DNA from: Mycobacterium stomatepiae
Lineage (GTDB): Bacteria > Actinomycetota > Actinomycetes > Mycobacteriales > Mycobacteriaceae
Direction: 5' to 3'
Assembly: GCF_010731715.1 (NCBI RefSeq)
Contig: NZ_AP022587.1
Coordinates: forward strand, 3,906,001-3,970,000
DNA length: 64,000 bases
The position numbers and the translations under genes were made by a program. Numbering within the stretch: the first letter of the stretch is position 1; every line of letters begins with the position of its first letter. Below the pieces are notes generated by a model. That model was not told where the DNA came from. It saw only the letters and a list, made by a program, of their open reading frames with translations, and did not search any database. Positions 32,638 through 40,663 of this stretch are shown piece after piece.

Positions 32638-33633
32638 CCATTCGCGGCTCCCCACCGGCGTCTCATTGCGAGCCACGGTGCGCGGGCGATTCGCCGGCCG
32701 ATCTGCCGAGTCGGCACGCCGACGGGGGTCGGGCAGCAGATGCAGCGGCGCGCGCTCGCGATGCGCCCCGCGGTCGGTGTCGCCGGCGCGCACCCGGGCG
32801 CACCATTCGGTGTCGCTGCACACGAAGCCGCCTGCGGGCCCGGCCTCGACGAGGAACGCGTCGTCGCTGCCGCACAGTTTGCACACCGCACCGCCGGCGT
32901 ACTCCACCTCGATCGGCACGTCGTCGAATGTCACCGGGACTACATCGGTGTGTGGCGGGACCGCGTAGATCCTTTTCTCCCGTCCGGCGCCGAACAGGTT
33001 GATGTGCTCGCAACGATGCAGCCGCGGCACGTCCCAACGCGGAATCGGCGTGGTCGCCATGACATAGCGCCCGGCGACCAGCACCGGGTAACCCGTCGTG
33101 CGGGTGATCATGCCGTTGCGGACGATGTCCTCGTACAGGCCGACCCACAGTGCGGCGTAATCGTTTTCGGCGTGCATGCGGGCGCACTCGGCGACCGACT
33201 TCTCTACCTTGCGCAGCGGCTCGGGCACCGGCACCTGATACACCAGGAGGTCGCCCGGCGACAGCGCCTCCTCGGGGATGCGATGCCGGGTCTGGATCAC
33301 GGTCGACTCGCGGGTGTCGGCCGACTCCGCGCATCCGGTGGTGTCCGCGATCATCCGCCACAGGTTGGTGGCGTTGACACCGCCGTCGTCGCCCTGATCG
33401 ATGACCTTCACGGTGTCGCCGGCACCGATCACCGCCAGCGTCACCTGCAGACCACCGGAACCCCAGCCGCGCGCCACCGGCATCTCGCGCGATCCGAACG
33501 GCACCTGGTAACCGGGCACGCACACCGCTGTCAGTGCGGCGCGGCGGATTTCGCGTTTGCCGCTTTCGTCCAGGATTTCCGGCGGCGTCTCCCGTTCGGC
33601 AAGTTCGGCGAGTAGCGCCGCGGTCGTGGTCAC
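32221..33633 (-). CDS. phnJ: PhnJ, radical-SAM C-P lyase, read in frame into PhnK
   Basis: PhnJ cleaves the C-P bond with a 4Fe-4S cluster and SAM. Start GTG 33633 overlaps the phnI stop. Conserved segments: AVCVPGYQVPFGSREMPVAR, GAGDTVKVIDQGDDGGVNAT, HRIPEEALSPGDLLVYQVPV, RCEHINLFGAGREKRIYAVP. The cysteines are arranged CKLCGSD...GFVCSDTEWC, that is CX2C then CX5C, matching the cluster and thiyl-radical cysteines of PhnJ. After that, at the point where PhnJ normally ends, the frame continues through an Arg-rich linker (about 50 residues) into the N-terminal half of PhnK. A natural fusion or a lost stop cannot be told apart here. Confidence 0.85.
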   Translation of the reverse strand: MTTTAALLAELAERETPPEILDESGKREIRRAALTAVCVPGYQVPFGSREMPVARGWGSGGLQVTLAVIGAGDTVKVIDQGDDGGVNATNLWRMIADTTGCAESADTRESTVIQTRHRIPEEALSPGDLLVYQVPVPEPLRKVEKSVAECARMHAENDYAALWVGLYEDIVRNGMITRTTGYPVLVAGRYVMATTPIPRWDVPRLHRCEHINLFGAGREKRIYAVPPHTDVVPVTFDDVPIEVEYAGGAVCKLCGSDDAFLVEAGPAGGFVCSDTEWCARVRAGDTDRGAHRERAPLHLLPDPRRRADSADRPANRPRTVARNETPVGSREWMLRVDSIGKVHGTGGVYAVEGTGPEYGTAISPNTGAVVAAWDVSFDVAPGEALGVIGESGSGKSTVLACVMGSERATTGSVHLATVDDGVTDLLLLPDATRRRLRIDAMAAVHQNPADGLDLRISAGGNIAARLPPHP

Positions 33634-34738
33634 TCGCAATCCCTCCCGGCGGGCTCGGGAACACGCGCCGCGCGAGCCTCCCCGGCCGCCTGCAACGCCT
33701 GCTTGCGTTCCACCATGGAGCGGAAGGTCACGTAGTGCGGAAGTTTGAGGTGCTCAAGGAATCCGCCGGAGTCGAGCCCGTCGGTGGTCATCAGGAGCAG
33801 CTGTTCGAGGGGCCGGACCGGCCGAACCGGCGGTTGGCTATGTCCAGATTCGCCATCGCGATGGCCTTACGTTCGTTGTGCCCGAAGCATATTCCGTAGC
33901 CGACGTCGAACCGGCTGCGATCCTCCTCGGCGCCGTCGAGATCCTCGATGGCCTCGGCTTCGGTGATCCGAAACTCACCGATCGTCACCGGCTCGCCGGT
34001 GTGCGGATGCTTGACGTCCAGCGGCAACCGCCCGTGCCGTACCTCGCCGAGCGTGACTTCGTGAATGTCCCCGTCGGGACCGAGAATTGACCGGTACCAC
34101 AACCCCACCAGCGCACCGGTTTCCGCTCGTGCCATGGCTGCCAGGGTCGCCGAACGCGGCGCCGGTGGCCGCGGGGGGACTCGGGTGATGTCAAAGGGTT
34201 CCGGGTCGTCGCCGGTGCGATGCTCCACCACCAGACCGGCCTCGCGCAGCAGGTCGAGAAACCGTCGGGGACTGCGCTGCTGCGCGGTCCGCGGGGGCGG
34301 CGGGCCCGCATCCTGGTCGGCTGGGGCCGCGGGCGGATCGACCGGCTTGTCCAACAGCCTGCGGGTGTAATCAGTGGTGCGGCCCAGTAATTGCGGCCCA
34401 TCAGGCTCCCGGAAGGCCGGCACGATGCGTCTCATAATGGTGATCCGGTTCGGGTCGATCGCCTCACTCATCGCCAGACGCGGCAACGTGGAGCGGTACG
34501 CGCGCAACAGGTGCGCGGCCTCCAACGGATCACCTTCGGCCTGGCGCAGCGCGGCCGCCGCGGCGGCTTCGTCTAACAGACCCGCTTCGCCCATCACCCG
34601 ATCAACCGCCAGCCGGAAACGCGCGACGATCTGCTCGGTGCTGGCCCACGGAACCGGTGCGAAATCGCTTGCCCGGCAGGCTAATTCCTCGGCGGCGAGA
34701 ATGGCCTGCAATCCGCCACGCGCCCCGGAATACCCCAT
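33630..34738 (-). CDS. phnI: PhnI, C-P lyase core subunit, with a 3' frameshift
   Basis: The frame from ATG 34738 (MGYSGARGGLQAILAAEELA) follows PhnI through ICFGHNERKAIAMANLDIAN, then ends abnormally at RRFGRSGPSNSCS. One base out of phase, the expected tail continues: LEQLLLMTTDGLDSGGFLEH, LKLPHYVTFRSMVERKQALQ, to a TGA at 33630 that overlaps the phnJ start. The slip is at four Gs (33809-33812; CCCC on the coding strand), where one base is missing. The coordinates give the full intended gene. PhnI forms the nucleosidase/core dimer of the PhnGHIJ complex. Confidence 0.85.
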
Positions 34739-35304
34739 TACTTCTCCTCGATGATCGTCGTGGTGCGGGGCAGGCCGACGATTCGCCCGTCGTCGGTCAC
34801 CAGCAGGACGTCGATGCCGCCCGGGTACGCAGCCACCGCCCCGGCCCGAGCGGCCACGAACCCGGCGGACATGCCTTGCGGCGCAACGGTCACGGCACCG
34901 CGAACACCCGGACCCGTCAACGTCCAGCGGGAAGGTCCACCATCCACATCACGAACCGCGCACGACACCAGTGCCGCATCCTGCGGCGCATTGGCCGAGC
35001 CGCGGGTGAAGCCGCGGACCTCGTCGGCGCTGACCGGTCTGACCGCTGCCACCAATCGCGCCATCTCGGCCGGCCAGATGGGTGCCGCGGTTGCGGTGGC
35101 GATCTGGTCGGCCCAACAGTCACCGGGCGTCTCCAGCACGCATACCCCGGTAGTCGAGTCGGCCAGGGCCATGATCGGAGTGACGGCGGGCGCCAGCAAC
35201 CGCAACGGTTCGCTGGGCAGCGGCATCGGGGTGCCCGGCCGGGCCAGCGCCTCCAGCACCGCTCGGAAGATCTGCTGGGAGTCCGCCGGGCGCAGCGCGG
35301 TCAC
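34738..35304 (-). CDS. phnH: PhnH, C-P lyase core subunit
   Basis: A 188-residue protein from GTG 35304, which overlaps the phnG stop (ATGTGA). It shows the family start (ADSQQIFRAVLEALARPGTP), the middle RGSANAPQDAALVSCAVRDV and the end VLLVTDDGRIVGLPRTTTII. PhnH is a structural subunit of the core complex. The open frame upstream to 35394 is phnG antiphase. Its stop shares a base with the phnI start. Confidence 0.9.
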   Translation of the reverse strand: MTALRPADSQQIFRAVLEALARPGTPMPLPSEPLRLLAPAVTPIMALADSTTGVCVLETPGDCWADQIATATAAPIWPAEMARLVAAVRPVSADEVRGFTRGSANAPQDAALVSCAVRDVDGGPSRWTLTGPGVRGAVTVAPQGMSAGFVAARAGAVAAYPGGIDVLLVTDDGRIVGLPRTTTIIEEK

Positions 35305-35735
35305 ATCAACTCCTCGAATTCCACGATGGTGGGGGCGAGTTCGGCCCACTCGCGGTCCTGACGCTCGGCTTGTCGGGCGGCGATCGCGTCGCACAGCCGG
35401 CCGACTTCGGCCGCGCGTGGCCGGCCCGCCTCTACCTCGGCGTCGAGCACGGCGGCCGCCAGGACTGCCACCCGGTCGTCACCGAGCCGCATCGCCCAGC
35501 CGCGGTGACCGGCCAGTTCGATCTCCGCGCGACAGGCCAGCACGTCGCCGAGCAGAAACCGTTCGCCGGCGACCGGCTCCCGAATCTGGGTCGACACGAA
35601 ACCGACCTCGGGTGCGACGAGCACCTGCACGTCGGCGCCGTCGGCCAGACAGGCATCGGCCAACACCTGCAGCTCTTCCGTCTCGGCCTGGGCCAGCAAT
35701 CCGCAACGCCGCGCGCGGTTGGAGGAATCACTCAC
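35301..35735 (-). CDS. phnG: PhnG, C-P lyase core subunit
   Basis: A 144-residue protein from GTG 35735, with the PhnG-type segments RARRCGLLAQAETEELQVLA, PEVGFVSTQIREPVAGERFL and GDVLACRAEIELAGHRGWAM. PhnG sits at the outside of the PhnGHIJ core. Its start overlaps the phnF stop by 8 bases and its stop overlaps phnH, so the core genes are translationally coupled. Confidence 0.9.
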   Translation of the reverse strand: MSDSSNRARRCGLLAQAETEELQVLADACLADGADVQVLVAPEVGFVSTQIREPVAGERFLLGDVLACRAEIELAGHRGWAMRLGDDRVAVLAAAVLDAEVEAGRPRAAEVGRLCDAIAARQAERQDREWAELAPTIVEFEELM

Positions 35736-36468
35736 TCGGCTCTCCCGGTGCGGTTCCCATGTCTCCGAGTTCGACCACCACCCGCACCGCGTCGGCGCGG
35801 GTCCACGCGCTGCTGCTCAGTAGCACGCAACCGTTTTCGGCATCACGGCTGATGCTCTCGATCCGCCATACCGGGTCACTGGCCTCGATGCCCAGGCACC
35901 GCAGCACCCCGCGGGGCGGGATGTCCAAGCTCGCCCGGCACCACGCCCGTACCGGACGCAACCCGCCGAGCTGGCACAGCACGATGTTCACCGACTCCAC
36001 GCTCTGCAACGCGATGTCCAGATTGGGTGCGGCCTCGATCGGGACCAGCTCCTGAGTAACCGACGCCAGCAGGTCGTCGATGAAGAAGTGCCGCACGATC
36101 CGGTACATCGGGGTGCCCGCCGGCCAGCCGAGCTGAGCCGAGTCCTCGGCGGCAAGCCCGATCCGCTGCACCTCCTTGGTCTGCGAGCGCGGAGTCCCGC
36201 CGCCCGCGATCACCGTGGCATGCCAGGACGGCGGCCTGTTCCGCGAGATCACGTAGTCGATGCGCCGATTGACGAAGGTCCCTGCCCCCTGGATGCGGCG
36301 CACGAGCAGTCGGCGCTCCAATTCCTGCAGAGCCGAACGTGCCGCGGCGCGGCCGACTCCGAACCGGCTGGCGAGTTCGGGCTCGCTGGCCACCCGGGTA
36401 CCGGGGGCGCATGCGGCGAGCTCACCAGCCAGCTGGTCGGCGATGTCCATGTACCGCGCGGATGTCAC
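35728..36468 (-). CDS. phnF: PhnF, GntR/UTRA regulator of the phosphonate operon
   Basis: A 246-residue GntR regulator: HTH ASEPELASRFGVGRAAARSA with LLVRRIQGAGTFVNRR, then a UTRA domain (GTPMYRIVRHFFIDDLLASV, ASDPVWRIESISRDAENGCV). GTG 36468 is the start; it overlaps the stop of a 25-codon frame just upstream. It lies between the uptake genes (phnDCE) and the enzyme genes and probably represses the operon when phosphonate or phosphate is not limiting. In M. smegmatis PhnF controls a phosphonate/phosphate uptake operon. Confidence 0.9.
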   Translation of the reverse strand: MTSARYMDIADQLAGELAACAPGTRVASEPELASRFGVGRAAARSALQELERRLLVRRIQGAGTFVNRRIDYVISRNRPPSWHATVIAGGGTPRSQTKEVQRIGLAAEDSAQLGWPAGTPMYRIVRHFFIDDLLASVTQELVPIEAAPNLDIALQSVESVNIVLCQLGGLRPVRAWCRASLDIPPRGVLRCLGIEASDPVWRIESISRDAENGCVLLSSSAWTRADAVRVVVELGDMGTAPGEPSE

Positions 36469-36542
36469 GCCACCACGTTGGATGGCGAGGTTGTCCGGAC
36501 GACTTCACCGTGGTCAACGTCGACGCCACTGCAGGTGAACAT
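36465..36542 (-). CDS. Possible 25-residue leader peptide upstream of phnF
   Basis: ATG 36542 opens MFTCSGVDVDHGEVVRTTSP and ends SNVVA-TGA, the TGA overlapping the phnF GTG as GTGA. It occupies most of the 97-base gap between phnE and phnF. The coupling overlap is the only support: the ribosome site is weak and there is no known relative. Confidence 0.25.
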   Translation of the reverse strand: MFTCSGVDVDHGEVVRTTSPSNVVA

Positions 36543-36565
36543 CTCGAACAGTTGTTTGTTAACTC

Positions 36566-38125
36566 TCAATTCACCTCGTGGCGCAGCCATACCGCCAGCG
36601 CCTCCACCGCCAGGACGGTGACGAACACCATCAGCAAGATCGTTGTGACCAAATCGAATTCGAGCACTTGCGCACCGCTGAGCAGGTCGAACCCGATGAG
36701 ACTCGGCGCGGCTTGCGGCAGTGTTCCGGTGAAGAAGACCTGCCAGCGCCCGGCGCCGGTCGCGCGGATGGCCCGCTCTGGACCCGGATCGACTTCTTCG
36801 AGCGAGTCCGCGACCAGTTTGCCCAGCAGCCCGACGCTGCCGACGCTGAGCGCCAACGTGCCCGCCACCGCACCGAGCCCGGTGATCACCACGAATACCA
36901 CTGCCAGCACCAGCTCCGGAATGCCGCGGGTCAGCACCACGAAGAACCGGAATGTCTGGGCGACAAGCGGATTCGGGGCAACATTGCGAGCGGCCAGGCA
37001 GCCGATGGGTAACGCCAGCGCGGCGCCGATCAGGGTCGCACCGAGCGCGATTTTCACCGTCAGCCACAGGTCGGAGCACAGCTGGCCGAAGATACCCGCG
37101 GTGCCGGGCGGCCAGAACAGTCCGGCATTCTCGGTGATCCCCCGCAATGAACTCACGAAGTGGATCGGGTCTAGGTCTGCACCCCACGCCGATATGAACA
37201 CCACCAGCGCGGTCAGCAATCCATATCCCGCCCGCCGCAACCGCGCCGCCGTCCACGGCGGGCTGATCTGAGCGCCGGTGTGCAGCGGCGGGCTGTGCGT
37301 CGAGCGCCCGTCGGCACTACGTAGCAAACCCCGGCGAATCGACCCGGACATCAGCTCGACCAGGATGCACAAGGCGAGAACCACGGCGGCCAAGGCCATC
37401 CCGCGCCGATAGTCGAGTTGCTTGAATGCGGTCGCGATCACGAAGCCCAGACCATTGACGCCCACGAAACCGAGCAGCACCGAGATTCGCAGGTTGATGT
37501 CGATGCGGTGCAGCGCGGTCGCCACAAGAGCCGGCATCACTTGCGGGAGTGCGCCGGCCATCAGCTCCTGGCTCACACCGGCTCCGCCGGCGCGTATCGC
37601 CGCGCGGGGTCCCTCGTCGATGTGCTCGATCGCGTCGGCGTACAACTTTGCGACCATGCCCGTCGAGTGCAGGCCCATCGCCAGCACGCCGGTCATCGCC
37701 CCGAGTCCGAAGATCCGAAAGAAGACGATGGCCATCACCACGTCGGGGATGGAACGAAGCAGCACGATCAGGGCCCGGGCACCCAGCCGCGCGCCGGTGC
37801 CGGGGGCGGTGTTGGTCGCGGCCAGAATCGCCAGCGGAATGCTGAGGATCACAGACAACACCGTCGCGGATATCACGATCGCCAGCGTCTGCCCGGACAG
37901 TCGCAGCAACTCCCCCACGGGCGGAAAGTCGAGCGGCAGCGTGCGTCCCGCGAAATCCACCGCATTGCGCCCGCCGTCAATGAACGTCGCCGCATTGATC
38001 CGTAGATCGGCGACGGCCCACCAACCCAGCACTGCCAGGCCACCGATCACCGACCAGGCCGCCGTGCTCCCTACCCGTGGTACCGCCAGGGTGCGCCGCG
38101 CGTGTGGGACTGTCTCAGTGCTCAC
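36566..38125 (-). CDS. phnE: PhnE, fused double phosphonate permease
   Basis: A 519-residue protein with two tandem BPD_transp_1 permease units, each about 240 residues with a coupling loop: EGPRAAIRAGGAGVSQELMA in the first, and PERAIRATGAGRWQVFFTGT in the second. In many bacteria these are two proteins or a homodimer; here they are joined. GTG 38125 is the preferred start; the frame is open to 38170. With PhnC and PhnD it makes a complete phosphonate importer. Confidence 0.9.
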   Translation of the reverse strand: MSTETVPHARRTLAVPRVGSTAAWSVIGGLAVLGWWAVADLRINAATFIDGGRNAVDFAGRTLPLDFPPVGELLRLSGQTLAIVISATVLSVILSIPLAILAATNTAPGTGARLGARALIVLLRSIPDVVMAIVFFRIFGLGAMTGVLAMGLHSTGMVAKLYADAIEHIDEGPRAAIRAGGAGVSQELMAGALPQVMPALVATALHRIDINLRISVLLGFVGVNGLGFVIATAFKQLDYRRGMALAAVVLALCILVELMSGSIRRGLLRSADGRSTHSPPLHTGAQISPPWTAARLRRAGYGLLTALVVFISAWGADLDPIHFVSSLRGITENAGLFWPPGTAGIFGQLCSDLWLTVKIALGATLIGAALALPIGCLAARNVAPNPLVAQTFRFFVVLTRGIPELVLAVVFVVITGLGAVAGTLALSVGSVGLLGKLVADSLEEVDPGPERAIRATGAGRWQVFFTGTLPQAAPSLIGFDLLSGAQVLEFDLVTTILLMVFVTVLAVEALAVWLRHEVN

Positions 38126-38132
38126 GCACGAG

Positions 38133-38921
38133 TCACGCGGAGGCGCCGGCGACCAGCAAGGGATCACCATTCACATTGGCGTACAGCGACATCGCGTCGT
38201 CGCGGCCGAGGCCGGCCACCGGTCGGTCGAGGACCACCTGCCCGTCTCGCAACCCGATCACCCGGTCGCCCCAGTCCAGCGCGAGCCCCACCTGGTGCAG
38301 GCTGCACAGCACCGTCAGCCGCTGCTCGGTGCTGATCTCCCGGACCAGCTGCATCACCTGGGCGGCCGATTCCGGGTCCAACGACGCGACCGGCTCGTCG
38401 GCGAGCAAGATCTCCGGACGCTGCATCAGCGCCCGTGCCACCGCGACCCGCTGCTGCTGGCCGCCGGACAGGGTGTCCGCACGTTGAAAAGCGCGTTCCA
38501 GCAAGCCCACTCGATCCAGATGTCCCAACGCCTCGTGCCGCACTTTACGCGGGTAGCTGAACAGTCCGAGCCGGGGCCAGCGCAGCCGGCCCAGCGCGCC
38601 GGTACAGACATTCTCCAGCACGCTGAGGCTGCCGACGAGGTGGAAGTGCTGAAACACGAAGCCGACCCGGCGCCGTAGCCGGCGAAGATCACCGGTCGTC
38701 GCGCGGCCCACGTCGGCGCCCAGCACGGTGACAACGCCGGCAGTCGGTCGCTGCAGGCCGTCGACGTGGTGCAGCAGAGTGGATTTGCCCGAGCCGGACA
38801 GCCCCAGCAGGACGGCGATCTCTCCGGGCGCGACCGTGAACGAGATATTGTCGAGCGCGCGGATCTCCTGGCCGAAATACTTTGTCACGCCCTGAAACCG
38901 GACGGCCACCTCGGTGGTCAC
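38133..38921 (-). CDS. phnC: PhnC, phosphonate importer ATPase
   Basis: A 262-residue ABC ATPase from GTG 38921, which overlaps the phnD stop (GTGA). Motifs: Walker A GLSGSGKSTLLHHVDGL, Q-loop VGFVFQHFHLVGSLSVLENV (close to PhnC), signature LSGGQQQRVAVARALM, Walker B ILLADEPVASLDP, and the switch histidine in LCSLHQVGLALDWGDRVIGL. The PhnC-type LHQ switch fits phosphonate specificity. Frame upstream to 38960 is antiphase. Confidence 0.92.
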   Translation of the reverse strand: MTTEVAVRFQGVTKYFGQEIRALDNISFTVAPGEIAVLLGLSGSGKSTLLHHVDGLQRPTAGVVTVLGADVGRATTGDLRRLRRRVGFVFQHFHLVGSLSVLENVCTGALGRLRWPRLGLFSYPRKVRHEALGHLDRVGLLERAFQRADTLSGGQQQRVAVARALMQRPEILLADEPVASLDPESAAQVMQLVREISTEQRLTVLCSLHQVGLALDWGDRVIGLRDGQVVLDRPVAGLGRDDAMSLYANVNGDPLLVAGASA

Positions 38922-39868
38922 GACTGCCCCGCGCACTGCTTGGCGTGCGTGGTCCGGCACACGGTGCGGACGCTGTCGTAGAAGGAGTTGTCAACCGTCG
39001 CGTAGCCCCAGCCATTGGCCTCACCGAGATGAGCACACGCCGGGGTGCAGATGCCGTTGGCGTTCATGTAGTCGACGTTGGCGTTCGGGAATGCGCCGAT
39101 AATCTTCGCCTTCAGGTCGGGAGCGAGGTCATCGCTGATCCCGATCGGCGAGCCCGGAATCAGATCCGACTTCCACACCACGGTCAGCTGGCCCGGTTTG
39201 AGCTGCCCCTTGGCCGGCAATGTGGTGTCGATCATGCTTTCCTGCGCGAACCCGGCGTCGCACTGACCGTTGAGTACCGACAGGGCCGACGCGTCATGAC
39301 CGCCGGAAATCACTCGCGTTACATCCTTGTTCGGGTCGATACCAGCATTGATCAACGCCGCTGACGGGTACAGGAAACCCGACGTCGAATTCGGGTCGAC
39401 GAAGCAGATTTTCTTTCCGCGGAAATCGGCGATGCTGTTGATACCGGTGCCGGGCCGGGTGATGCCGTAGGAGTGATAGCCAGGCGGGGTGCCCTTGGCA
39501 ACCGTCTCGGCTGCGATCGGGGTGACTTTGACCCCACTGTTCTGCGCGGTGATCAGCGAGAACGGGCCGTACTGGACGAAGTCGGCCTTGTCGGCGCGCT
39601 GGGCCTCGATGGCCGAGGAGTAACTGGTGGCGCTCTGGAACCGGATCTGCTTACCGGTTGCCTTCTGCAGCAACGTAATTAGCGGCCGGTAAGCCTGTTG
39701 TATGCTCTGGGCGTTCTCCGACGGGATGGCGGCGAAGACCAGCTCGTTGGGGTTGCGGCCGCCGGGGCCGCTACCGGACGAGGCACTGGCGCCGCACGCC
39801 GTCAGCAACACCGTCATCACTATCGCTATCGCGGCCGAGCCCAACGGGCGTCGGGGGCGAGCTAACAT
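38918..39868 (-). CDS. phnD: PhnD, phosphonate-binding lipoprotein
   Basis: A 316-residue lipoprotein (lipobox LLTAC near residue 25) with the PhnD plan: LVFAAIPSENAQSIQQAYRP, GKQIRFQSATSYSSAIEAQR, DFVQYGPFSLITAQNSGVKV, ICFVDPNSTSGFLYPSAALI. First gene of the operon, read leftward. The 156 bases upstream (39869-40024) should hold the promoter; TGGTTACCA at 39949-39957 is a short TGGT/ACCA palindrome there that could be a PhnF or PHO-type site, but this is weak. Confidence 0.92.
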   Translation of the reverse strand: MLARPRRPLGSAAIAIVMTVLLTACGASASSGSGPGGRNPNELVFAAIPSENAQSIQQAYRPLITLLQKATGKQIRFQSATSYSSAIEAQRADKADFVQYGPFSLITAQNSGVKVTPIAAETVAKGTPPGYHSYGITRPGTGINSIADFRGKKICFVDPNSTSGFLYPSAALINAGIDPNKDVTRVISGGHDASALSVLNGQCDAGFAQESMIDTTLPAKGQLKPGQLTVVWKSDLIPGSPIGISDDLAPDLKAKIIGAFPNANVDYMNANGICTPACAHLGEANGWGYATVDNSFYDSVRTVCRTTHAKQCAGQS

Positions 39869-40024
39869 CCGGATTCACCTTTTCGCCAGAAAGCGACAGA
39901 GCAGATCTCCAGATGCTTGTGCGAACCGGTGCAGCCGAGGGGATCGGATGGTTACCAGAGGGCGAACTTCGGTTGTGGAGTCGCTTCACTCGACCGCACG
40001 AGCGCCAATATCGCGGCGCGCGAC

Positions 40025-40663
40025 TTACTTCCGTGCTCGCAGATACTCGTTTGCTCGGGCCACCGTTGCCTCATCCGCCTTGGCAAGTGCGCCCGAATCG
40101 AAAGGTGGCTGCGGATCGTATTCGATCAGCAGCTGCGCGGCCTGTGCGGCCTCGCGGTCGACGAGAAGCTCGGTCAGCCGCAACGCCATATCGATACCAC
40201 TGGAAACCCCCGCCGCGGTGATGATGCGTTGCGGCAGATGCTCGACGATCCGATCGGGCACGTAGTGCGCACCCAACTCGTTGAGCAGATCGACGGCGCG
40301 CCAATGTGTGGTCGCGGTGAGCCCGTCGAGCAGTCCGGCCGCGGCCAGCAGCAGCGCACCCGTACACACCGAGGTGGTAAACGTGGTCGTCGCGTGTACT
40401 GCCTGCAGCCAGTTGCGGATCGGGTCGTCGTGAATCAGCTTCCGCGTTGCGATACCACCGGGCACCACCACGTCGGGCTTGCCGACTTCGTCGAAGGTGG
40501 CGTCGCAGGCGACGCCGAGCATCCCGTTCTCCGTGCGCACCTCGCCGCGGCGGTGCCCGACGAATATCACGTCGATCGACGGAATACGTTGCATCACTTC
40601 GTAAGGCCCGACGGCGTCGAGTGCGGTGAATCGAGGGAACAATGGGATTGCGACCAGAGTCAT
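40025..40663 (-). CDS. DJ-1/PfpI-family protein (Rv0052 homologue)
   Basis: A 212-residue DJ-1/PfpI protein: MTLVAIPLFPRFTALDAVGP, PDVVVPGGIATRKLIHDDPI, the nucleophile elbow FTTSVCTGALLLAAAGLLDG with the active cysteine, then THWRAVDLLNELGAHYVPDR and ITAAGVSSGIDMALRL. The ATG overlaps the preceding gene's stop (ATGA), keeping the ponA1-Rv0051-Rv0052 order. Members act as isomerases, hydrolases or transcription-factor-like folds; function here is unknown. Confidence 0.87.
   Translation of the reverse strand: MTLVAIPLFPRFTALDAVGPYEVMQRIPSIDVIFVGHRRGEVRTENGMLGVACDATFDEVGKPDVVVPGGIATRKLIHDDPIRNWLQAVHATTTFTTSVCTGALLLAAAGLLDGLTATTHWRAVDLLNELGAHYVPDRIVEHLPQRIITAAGVSSGIDMALRLTELLVDREAAQAAQLLIEYDPQPPFDSGALAKADEATVARANEYLRARK

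Noticed and set aside
39949..39957. TGGTTACCA as a PhnF site
   Set aside because: The known M. smegmatis PhnF site has TGGT and ACCA four bases apart; here they are one base apart, so it is too short to call.
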